A stretch of 64,000 nt of DNA from Sinonovacula constricta (Eukaryota > Mollusca > Bivalvia > Cardiida > Solecurtidae): contig CM017567.1 of NCBI GenBank assembly GCA_007844125.1, forward strand, positions 41,073,027 through 41,137,026. Direction: 5' to 3'. This document shows, in pieces, positions 59,901 to 64,000 of this stretch (within the stretch, counting starts at the first letter, position 1; each line of letters starts with the position of its first letter). Made by a program: the position numbers and the translations under genes. Under the pieces are notes generated by a model, which saw only the letters and a program-made list of their open reading frames with translations, did no database searches and was not told the DNA's origin.

Positions 59901-60465
59901 ACAGTACGGTGAAATTTGACTTTCATAATTTCATATTTTTTCATATTTTAAGTTACTTTTTATTTTTAATATGATAAATTAATATTTTTAAATGAAAGAT
60001 ACTATATTTTGAGGAGATAAGTCCAGAAAAAAAACACTATCCGCCTGTATTTGGGCGAAAAACTTGCTGGTGGCAGTGATATAATGTACTGTCAAGGGAA
60101 GTAATCACTGCGGGGAGTTTGTCATAGAATATAACTCGCATGTGGCTATTCTTGCGAAATTCTGACTAAGAGAGAAAGTTGTCGTTCAGAAGGCCAGTGC
60201 CCATCGTCATAAAAATCAGGCGCGTAAATGAAGTTCATATTTTTCAAGCAGAAATAATACTGTTTCAAGAATTTGCAAAACAAATGTCATTTTCTATCAT
60301 GAATTCATCGTAAATCCCATGCGGTGAAGAAAAAATATAAACGTCGGTCTTATTAAACAAATCTCCATCTTTGTTTGCCTTTGAATATTTGGTTATATAC
60401 TTGTTACCTACCATCGCCGCCATTGTCGCTAAAAGAAGGATCTCCAGGAAAACATGACTGCCCAT
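26173..60465 (-). CDS. Class B1 (secretin-family) neuropeptide/hormone GPCR, 12 coding exons
   Basis: Plasma-membrane receptor for a peptide ligand, expected to signal through G proteins. Exons in transcript order: 60465-60412, 59231-58727, 58355-58237, 57630-57539, 56482-56341, 51320-51170, 31638-31578, 30006-29922, 29456-29374, 28971-28833, 27300-27259, 26409-26173. All have GT/AG borders and compatible phases, giving 569 residues. Signal peptide 1-18. The hormone-binding domain has QFCPETFDGWACW and NCPSF (exon 2), KMC and DYTAC (exon 3). TM1 about 229-251, TM2 about 268-289, TM3 about 307-334, TM4 about 346-371, TM5 about 393-415, TM6 about 434-457, TM7 about 472-490, then a Ser-rich tail. 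The conserved class B quartet is present: His268, Glu328, Thr437, Tyr485. Cys307 and Cys377 (LCW) form the usual TM3-ECL2 pair. The PDF/calcitonin-receptor group looks closest (IYRPSP after TM6, TFDGW), but the subtype is inference. Exon 1 assignment is the least certain. Confidence 0.95.
26741..27051 (-). mobile_element. SINE family B, copy B9, with target-site duplication
   Basis: Inverted family-B copy between receptor exons 11 and 12 (same strand as the receptor). Flanked by 'cttgagatgt' (26731-26740) and 'cttaagatgt' (27052-27061), a 9/10 direct repeat. Confidence 0.88.
28190..28494 (-). mobile_element. SINE family B, copy B10
   Basis: Inverted full-length copy ('atttgtttattgggtttatcg' to 'cgctctaccgattgcgctacc'). 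Lies in receptor intron 10 in the receptor's sense orientation. No clear duplication. Confidence 0.88.
28658..28858 (-). repeat. Minisatellite of exon 10 / 5'-splice-site junction copies
   Basis: On the - strand the last bases of receptor exon 10 plus the start of intron 10 ('gtcatactcaactctcag' then 'gtacat') are reiterated about six times with a 25-35-base period. Junction-like points read cag|gtacat, ttag|gtacat, ccag|gcacat, taag|gtacat and cag|gtacca. The first copy (28833-28858) is the true exon end, and the rest run into the intron. Several copies keep a usable donor, so alternative 5' splice-site choice is possible. Confidence 0.75.
30609..30800 (+). repeat. Dispersed repeat family E, copy 1
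   Basis: Contains 'gtgcgaggttagagctatg', 'accccagtcggtccctttt', 'ctgaccgttctaaggcggta', 'aatgacacatcacacattta'. The same order recurs at 31354-31550 and, in part, at 35690-35885. Class unknown. Receptor intron 7. Confidence 0.6.
31354..31550 (+). repeat. Dispersed repeat family E, copy 2
   Basis: 'aggaagtgcgaggccagagctc', 'cgcccagttgatccctttt', 'gacagttccaagacggtatc', 'aatgactcatcacatattta'. Ends about 28 bases from receptor exon 7, in intron 7. Confidence 0.6.
32961..34823 (+). pseudogene. Broken transposase-like gene inside the 31835-35663 element
   Basis: The N-terminus at 32961 (MALTAAERSKRYRDNK...) is a basic Arg/Lys-rich region, possibly DNA-binding, soon interrupted by a stop. Open pieces follow at 33648-34142 and 34416-34823, with another stretch in a shifted frame near 34160-34310. 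Motifs in order: CKLHENN and YDECKECK (possible Cys cluster, middle), DFSENY (about 34190), SDGP (about 34416), and WNF-EAGHGKSAADG (about 34510-34550). The spaced Asp-containing motifs look like a DDE/D-type catalytic core, and I recall the family as common and unnamed in cnidarian and mollusc genomes. Several stops and frameshifts make it non-functional. A bona fide host gene is unlikely given the flanking inverted repeats. Confidence 0.7.
35045..35333 (+). mobile_element. SINE family B, copy B6, inserted in the transposon
   Basis: 5'-truncated family B starting 'ctccaggtacgggagg', so the A box is lost, ending in a (aaat)n tail. Flanked by the exact 13-bp direct repeat 'taaatctttaccg' (35032-35044 and 35334-35346). 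The duplicated target is one of the transposon's TTTACCG motifs, so the SINE is younger than the transposon. Confidence 0.95.
35690..35885 (+). repeat. Dispersed repeat family E, copy 3
   Basis: 'aggaagtgctaggttggagc', 'caccccagtcggtcctttt', 'ctgaccgttccaaggcagtaac'. The match to copies 1 and 2 is clear for about 90 bases, then fades. It begins about 27 bases outside the right end of the transposon. Confidence 0.55.
36230..38560 (-). pseudogene. Decayed non-LTR retrotransposon with RT and RNase H
   Basis: Reading the - strand from 38560 down, the RT domain shows YRPIALTSCICKTLERMINN, GFRQQRSTADHIVRLE and FFDLEKAYD (about 38090-38320). The FVDDF catalytic loop (about 37800-37840) follows, with the segment at 37827-37606. 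RNase H then appears as IYTDGSETD (about 37000) and FSDSLSVL (about 36830), and the C-terminal end RCRIGHTRLIHSFLL is at 36688-36425. Stops and shifts interrupt all parts. The 3' tail 'gtgtcggtgtgtcgtaaaac' then 'ccaaataaaat' matches 8660-8766 and 45360-45690. RNase H after RT is typical of I-group LINEs; exact clade not assigned. The N-terminal endonuclease was not found. Confidence 0.88.
39444..41306 (+). CDS. Unrecognised gene, last two coding exons (partial)
   Basis: Exons 39444-39606 and 41017-41306 are joined by GT/AG with matching phase (1 then 2), giving 150 residues to the stop. The first begins after a good acceptor (tattttctgacag), and no in-frame start precedes it, so upstream exons are missing or not recognised. 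The product starts FLSSDILPIAVSVED, has a charged middle (KEEEKIDK), cysteines in AACKYEGCYKKK, GVCPVY and TTCRL, then a beta-rich C-terminus (GAWSPFQSVLFEKDVNLLFG, ending KVQLKF). The even cysteine spacing suggests a secreted or extracellular domain, but I do not recognise the family. It lies wholly inside receptor intron 6 on the opposite strand. AATAAA follows at 41555. It could be an active nested gene or an inactive duplicate; both exons are open. Confidence 0.6.
40627..40943 (-). mobile_element. SINE family B, copy B11, with 13-bp duplication
   Basis: Inverted full-length copy in the intron between the two exons of the 39444-41306 gene, with perfect B box ('cgggatcgaacccg' on this strand). 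Flanked by exact 'gtacgtaaaatga' at 40614-40626 and 40944-40956. The intact duplication marks a relatively young insertion. Confidence 0.95.
41545..42370 (+). repeat. Degenerate local duplications downstream of the unrecognised gene
   Basis: 'ataatatttttatgtaaa' and 'agtttgtcattttatt' with 'acatttttatttgat' occur at about 41678-41755 and again at 41763-41850. 'aaataaagNtgNgNagtacc' then 'agaatgt' occurs at 41553 and 42222. These are old local duplications in 3' UTR-like sequence. Confidence 0.6.
41555..41560 (+). promoter_or_regulatory. Poly(A) signal AATAAA for the 39444-41306 gene
   Basis: First AATAAA noticed after the stop codon (249 nt downstream), in AT-rich sequence. A related copy of the surrounding sequence with another AATAAA occurs near 42222. 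Confidence 0.4.
42750..43345 (+). repeat. Degenerate ~160-bp tandem repeat
   Basis: A block reading 'aaaacatggccaccaggg', 'tgtggccattttcc', 'atatagctat', 'aaactac...gctagagcctt', 'ggtggccttgta' recurs starting near 42850, 43005, 43163 and 43328, with a partial copy near 42755. Spacing is about 155-165 bases. Copies are quite diverged. Non-coding as far as I can see. Confidence 0.65.
43798..43850. repeat. (TA)n microsatellite
   Basis: About 50 bases of uninterrupted alternating ta, in receptor intron 6. Confidence 0.95.
43851..45359. other. Intronic sequence, nothing supported
   Basis: AT-rich receptor intron 6 sequence. Short ORFs (for example 43999-44268) look random. Around 44893 'ctgtcagtttgtcttcatcc' resembles the left end of the 50090-51099 element, so a decayed copy may be present. 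Confidence 0.4.
45360..45690 (+). mobile_element. 3' end of the RNase H-type LINE, copy 3
   Basis: Matches the 3' end of the 36230-38560 element in order: 'acagtgtcggattttaaact', 'tgtttgcttcttgaacgaga', 'ttggttttaacctgataatg', 'tattcggcgccgtttgacct', 'gtgtcggtgtgccataaaac', 'ccaaataaataaa'. It is opposite in orientation to that copy and heavily 5'-truncated. Confidence 0.85.
46056..46242. mobile_element. 187-bp MITE with 10-bp target duplication, inside the hAT element
   Basis: Long inverted ends: 'attctctcaccagagggcgt' onward, matched by the inverse of 'acggcctttggtgagagaat', about 36 of 40 positions including 'acacaagtttcgc'. Flanked by the exact direct repeat GAATGTAACC (46046-46055, 46243-46252). 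A 9-11-bp duplication with long TIRs points to a Mutator-like origin (inference). No coding capacity. Confidence 0.85.
46554..46757 (+). pseudogene. hAT transposase C-terminal dimerisation region, remnant
   Basis: Open frame with PSSTEAVKREFSTMNLLCT and NLMRICIEGPAEL, the pattern of the hAT C-terminal dimerisation domain as seen in ZNF862/KIAA1586-like proteins. The catalytic parts are missing. It lies inside the 45789-46897 element in the expected position near the 3' end. Confidence 0.75.
47220..47444 (+). pseudogene. PIF1-like helicase N-terminal fragment
   Basis: About 70 codons carrying the Walker A motif ILGQAGTGKT and the following PIF1-type segment NVALTCYTGIA and TTLHSVASLEG, then a stop. 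A real PIF1 continues for hundreds of residues; none of the later motifs is here and no donor site closes the frame. It is bracketed by 17-bp near-perfect inverted repeats (47138-47154 and 47460-47476), so it may be a captured piece in a small element. Confidence 0.65.
47778..47809. repeat. (CA)n microsatellite
   Basis: About 30 bases of alternating ca/ac in receptor intron 6. Confidence 0.95.
47922..47973. repeat. (ATT)n microsatellite
   Basis: About 17 uninterrupted att units in receptor intron 6. Confidence 0.95.
47980..50085. other. Intronic sequence, no gene seen
   Basis: Receptor intron 6. I find no coding exon or clear element. A short palindrome 'aaaggagctacttaagctcc' is at about 48179, and 'attcgaatattcgaatatt' repeats near 49395-49450. 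Neither is convincing as a functional site. Confidence 0.4.
50090..51099. mobile_element. 1.0-kb non-autonomous element with TTAA target sites
   Basis: Ends read AGGTGGCATCCGACAGTTTG at the left and, inverted at the right, AGGTGGTATCCGACAGTTTG: 19 of 20 identical. Both are flanked by TTAA (50086-50089, 51100-51103). TTAA duplications are typical of piggyBac and Kolobok elements. No transposase remains. It ends 70 bases from receptor exon 6, within intron 6. Confidence 0.85.
50261..50374. repeat. Large perfect-like hairpin inside the TTAA element
   Basis: Two 51-base arms (50261-50311 and 50324-50374) are inverse copies with only a few mismatches, separated by 12 bases. Shared core: 'cattaggtactgaaaatatt' and 'aaac'. 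Confidence 0.85.
52041..52342 (+). mobile_element. SINE family B, copy B7
   Basis: Diverged but full-length family B ('actggtagtgcaatcggtag', 'ggttcgatcccaagccgcga', complete body). Possible duplication 'aactggtatata' / 'aactgatatacc' around it. Receptor intron 5. Confidence 0.82.
52455..55380 (+). pseudogene. Non-LTR retrotransposon corpse: endonuclease, RT, zinc finger
   Basis: GC-rich island in AT-rich DNA. The C-terminal part of an AP-type endonuclease is readable at about 52700-52970 (FHDLAITNTFYSTKPHH, VSWRHPRS). The RT follows, mainly at 53690-54706: NYRGISLLSIVGKAFARVVLNR, GFRAKRSTIDMLFSLRQL, FIDLTK (motif A Asp), GVKQGCVLAPTLFG and FADDAAL (YxDD equivalent). The C-terminal section 54685-55305 has STLLYGSEAWTLYTHQERRLN and RWLGHVCRMDDGRIP, then a C-x2-C-x12-H-x3-C finger near the end. 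At least three frame changes and stops break it. The usual AFD of motif A is altered to VLG. Clade not assigned. It lies antisense in receptor intron 5. Confidence 0.9.
55425..56205 (+). repeat. 42-46-bp minisatellite, about 18 copies
   Basis: Unit resembles 'ttgctcagatgaatatttca' + 'ttattgttgctacatatt'. The first four units repeat as a block about 156 bases later (55442 and 55598), and the last units ('gttccgctgagaatttctta') are nearly identical. The open frame at 55384-55740 is a product of this repeat. Receptor intron 5. Confidence 0.9.
56632..56822 (+). mobile_element. SINE family C, 5'-truncated copy C8
   Basis: Starts at 'ccgctcaccgcgtgggtttg' on the B-box side and continues through 'gtcccgttcggggcgaagg' and the body, ending in an A-rich tail. 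Receptor intron 4. Confidence 0.85.
59471..59860 (-). pseudogene. RecQ-like helicase N-terminal fragment joined to repeat-like sequence
   Basis: On the - strand, from ATG 59860, about 45 codons resemble the Q-motif and Walker A approach of RecQ-like helicases (LTDKQIECLNYVLSGRD, NLPVGYG), but the lysine of GYGKS is replaced and the similarity ends there. The remaining frame (GGRDLSSNARRNRCEEIDS, LDISLGYSSANQGE) looks like a repeat-derived tail. Lies in receptor intron 1. I consider it a non-functional fragment. Confidence 0.4.
59677..59709 (+). CDS. Possible first coding exon of a + strand gene
   Basis: ATGGCGGCC context (aacATGGCG) opens an 11-codon frame, MAASINTPRKK, ending at a consensus donor (AAA|GTAAGT). 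Two CACGTG E-boxes lie just upstream (about 59645 and 59663). It resembles a housekeeping first exon, but no partner exon is identified downstream, and it overlaps the opposite-strand RecQ-like frame. Speculative. Confidence 0.25.
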
Positions 60466-60699
60466 CTTTGACTATCTGACCGGTCGGCCTGCACTCAACG
60501 GCTTAACTGACCATCACATAATGATTGGATAGCTACAACTGATACATAAGGATTCAAATTTATTTCTAAATATTTATCTAATGTGTATATCATGTAAGAA
60601 AATCGCCATTTTCTGATCTTAACTAGACACATTTCCGGTGACAGACTTTCGCCGCTACTGTCAGTATTATTGTCCGCATGCTCTTCCTCTATATATAGG

Positions 60700-60900
60700 T
60701 GGGGAGCGTTGCGATAAAGTCGCCGGTTTGTAACTCCTGGCTGCTTAACCTCTCACCGCGTGGGTTCGAGTCCCGTTCGGGGCGAAGGACGAAATGTTGG
60801 AAGGTCTTCCAGCTAACTTGCTTCTACTCAGACTTTTGTCTGTGGTCTTCCTCCGCTTAAAAGCTGGACTTTGCTATAATGATCATAAATGGTTGTTTGG
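60700..60900 (+). mobile_element. SINE family C, copy C9
   Basis: 'ggtggggagcgttgcgataa' head, 'cgtgggttcgagtcccgttc' B box, shortened body missing the 'gtgcgccggtggt' part, ending at 'aaatggttg'. About 235 bases upstream of the receptor start codon, so within or near its promoter. Confidence 0.82.
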
Positions 60901-61639
60901 GAAGCAAGTGGCGCAATAATTGAAATGGGTATGCAGTGCGGATGTGTGGTTCTGTACGTCAAGTACATATGCTAAATTTTGACGCGGCCGTTCTGAGACG
61001 GTACACTTGCATCGTTGTATGATACAAACTTATCAATCAATGGACATGTATAAGAAAATTAAAAATATGTAAACATACCATCCACTTTACCAACCCATGT
61101 ATTATAAATGAAAATTACCATCGGCGTAGATTCTGTATGGCACTGTTTAGACACGTACTTTCAGTATTTACTGATGTATGAACATACAGTACAACTGTCT
61201 AGAAAGAATAATGCCTGGAACGTAGCCGTTTCCATTTTCAGTCTTGCCTACCTAACATTTCCCCCGTGGAAGCAAGTTCCTCGAAGGCTCAAGAAAATAA
61301 TTGCTTACACTTTATTTTCAACGAGACCACGGCCTGGACTGCATGTCCATAGTTTTCTACGGCATATTTTCTGACACAAAGTTAATTTTTCAAACTTGTT
61401 TGTAATAACATGTCTAAATGGAGGTAAAGGTTAAAATATATGTTATTAGCTATCTTTGATATTATTATAAGTTTATTGTATTTATAATCTACGAAATAAT
61501 TATATTACCTTGGTTTATAAGCACAATTCCTCTCTTAAATTCAATATGGTAACACATCCGCTGTAGCCACTTCGAATATTTTGATAATCTCTAAAACCAC
61601 CTGCTCCCGGTCAAGAGTTCCTTAAAGGTGGGTTCCCTT

Positions 61640-61675
<36 letters not shown>

Positions 61676-63300
61676 AATTTTTGTTTTAGCAATTTTTTTT
61701 TTTTCAATTTTTGTTTTAGCAATTTTTTTTTTCAATTTGTCAAACACCGAATTCGTGCAAAATTGTAAGTTTTTTTTCTTATGATGCTTTCATGTTAAAT
61801 AATCTCCAAGACGATTGTGCTTGGTAAATGCCCGTTGAATCACACTAGCCGCACGGTCATGCGGTCAGAGGATCACATGTGACGTCATCACAAGCATGGT
61901 AATAGGTAGGTTTGAACGTCTTAAAACATTCATACACGTTGGGTTATTGCTGTGAAGTCATTACTTAATTGATTGTACTTCTTGAATGATCAGATAGAAC
62001 TAATTTAAAAGAAGTGAAAATGCCTCGTAACATTACCTTAAACAAGAGAACACAAGAACACATTATCCCTTTAACATAGTCAACAGGTATCTGGTTAAAT
62101 AAAGTGCAAGGAACGCAATTTTAAACGAATCCCAACCATCCTTATAAAAATGTCAGTAAATAACCAATCATTTGACAGGTCTTATATTATTTTTTGTATC
62201 AGAAGTATTTTCTTTCCTTGCCTACAGAGGTTTGTCATTAACGTGGGTCTATTTTGGACCGCGCATTAATCTTTAACCCGCTTTCGGCATACAGAGCGGC
62301 GTCTTCGAGAGATAAGTTTGTAATCACGGGCATTTTATGAATGAGCAAAATGGCGACATTCGTTAAAGTGTTCCTTATTTGCACAGCCTTTTCATAAAAT
62401 ACATTTATACAGTAATGTCTTCTATTACAGGTCACGAATTAAAAAATGTCCCCTATTCTATTAAAAAATGAAAAAAAACAGCCTGGTCGGTACTCGGCAT
62501 GATCATTATATAAGATTATTAGAATACTTAAATGTTTAATTACGTTTGTTGGGATTTGGTCACAGCGTCGAGTAGGTATTCGACACAAATAAGAACACAC
62601 TCTGCACTACATATTTTTTATTTAAATTATTGCGTCACTATTTAGCCAATCAGTGACTGATGTTTATACATGACGTATATTAGCGCATGCGCAGTTAAAA
62701 GATATGCTAGGTTGCCAAGTTAAAAACGCCTTTTAAAGATTATTGATCGGGGATAATATTTTATTCCGTTGTTCATTTTGGTTTAATTAAGTTTTGCCTT
62801 TTCAGATACAAAATAAATATGCAGAAACATAAATATGGTGATTACTAAATGTAAATAAAATACAAGAAACTGGCATCATTTTTTTGAACAACCATTTATA
62901 GACATCGCAGCAATGTTCCATATTGTACTATTTATAGAAGTCAACAATTTAGCATATGTACTTGTAGAGTAGCCTATAAGAAAAATCGTTTTAAATCGAC
63001 ATAGTATCACAGTATACTAATAGCTGGTCTTTTTTTTTATAATTTATTTATTTATTTATGAAACAAGCAGTCTTCTTTAAAAAATGGTAGTAGTAATGTT
63101 AATTTTAGAGAACAAGAAAATTAGGTCTACAAAAAGTGGATGTAAAAATAGGTCTTAACAAAAAGATTTTTTTTTCTTATACGAAAGCTTAGCGATGGAT
63201 AACACCGGTAAATTATCGCACCAACATATTAAAAATCACGAACGGATGACTTTCGGAAGCCTCATAGACGATGATGACATAATAAAATGATCATTACATG
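60901..63300. other. Upstream of the receptor gene, no gene seen
   Basis: AT-rich sequence. The longer ORFs (61108-61374 +, 62238-62435 -) have no recognisable domains. At 61642-61740 there is a poly(T) run followed by two copies of 'caatttttgttttagcaatt' plus T-tract. The receptor promoter or non-coding exons may be here but are not identifiable. Confidence 0.4.
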
Positions 63301-63309
63301 ATGATTCTG

Positions 63310-63383
63310 ATGACTCTGAGGATGATGATAACGGTTGTGATGGTGGTGATGATGATGGTGGTGGTGGGGTGGTGGTAGTGATG

Positions 63384-63482
<99 letters not shown>

Positions 63483-63550
63483 GCGATAATGATGATGATG
63501 GTAACAATGATAACGATGATGATGATGAATATGATGATTGATGATGATGT

Positions 63551-63626
<76 letters not shown>

Positions 63627-63665
63627 AAGAAGAAGCTGAAGTAGAAGAAGAAGAAGGAGGAGGAG
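63310..63665. repeat. (GAT)n/(ATG)n trinucleotide repeat tract
   Basis: About 300 bases of nearly pure atg/gat triplets (longest runs 63390-63480 and 63550-63623), grading into gaa/gag purine-rich sequence. It creates spurious poly-His, poly-Met, poly-Asp, poly-Ser and poly-Ile ORFs on both strands. Confidence 0.95.
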
Positions 63666-64000
63666 GGGGGGAGGAGAATGAGGAACGGAAGGAGCAGTTG
63701 TGAAAAAACCTATCTTTAACTTATCGCCCATTTCGCTTATTTAATGTTGTTGCGATTACTAAAAGTCGTTTCCGTTATTCCTGTCAGTAGAAACCGAAAG
63801 GTGAAAAATCATTTTAACGTTGATTTTACAGTCCCCACTAAAAAATCATATGACATATTCTGATGCACGGCTTACTTTAGAGATTATCATTTAGGATTTT
63901 AAACAGAAAAAAAAAGAACTAAATACATGGTGACTTTTAAATATAGGTTTACGTTATTACAAACCAAAGGGAGTGAAGCTTTACCATCACTTATTTAAGA

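Noticed and set aside
61108..61374. 88-codon ORF upstream of the receptor
   Set aside because: No family pattern or exon signals; treated as chance.
62238..62435. - strand ORF containing MPVITNLSLEDAALYAESG
   Set aside because: Its second half looks protein-like, but no good donor closes the frame and no partner exon is visible.
63262..63731. Poly-His, poly-Ser, poly-Met and poly-Asp ORFs
   Set aside because: They come from the GAT trinucleotide tract in several frames; no flanking coding context.

Overview
This is animal nuclear DNA, most likely from a mollusc and probably a bivalve. It is AT-rich and intron-rich, and it carries many tRNA-headed SINEs, decayed non-LTR retrotransposons, DNA transposons and microsatellites. 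There are no operons. Species is not claimed.

Two complete protein-coding genes can be assembled exon by exon. (1) PHGDH, D-3-phosphoglycerate dehydrogenase, lies on the + strand at 1572-19255. It has 11 coding exons and 528 codons, all splice phases agree, and the NAD-binding and catalytic residues are intact. (2) A class B1 (secretin-family) neuropeptide/hormone receptor lies on the - strand, 60465 down to 26173. It has 12 coding exons and 569 codons, including a 42-nt exon for most of TM7 and introns up to about 19.5 kb. The order is signal peptide, six-cysteine hormone-binding domain, seven TM helices and a Ser-rich tail. The two genes converge, with about 6.9 kb between their stop codons.

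The receptor introns are crowded. Intron 6 (31639-51169) holds a two-exon piece of an unrecognised + strand gene (39444-41306). It also holds a decayed RNase H-bearing LINE (36230-38560, - strand), a complete but broken DNA transposon (31835-35663) with terminal inverted repeats and a 4-bp duplication, and a three-level nest at 45.7-47.0 kb: a MITE with a 10-bp duplication inside a hAT remnant inside a minisatellite. A 1.0-kb element with TTAA ends lies at 50090-51099. Intron 5 holds a GC-rich LINE corpse (52455-55380) and a 42-46-bp minisatellite. Intron 1 holds a RecQ-like fragment and a possible + strand first exon.

Three SINE families (labelled A, B and C here) are scattered through both genes, and several copies have recognisable target-site duplications. 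Regions 1-1571, 19740-23384 and 60901-64000 hold no gene I can support.

The most interesting items are the receptor gene itself, a minisatellite made of reiterated copies of that gene's exon 10/5'-splice-site junction, the 3.8-kb transposon with clustered TTTACCG motifs near its ends, and the nested insertions.
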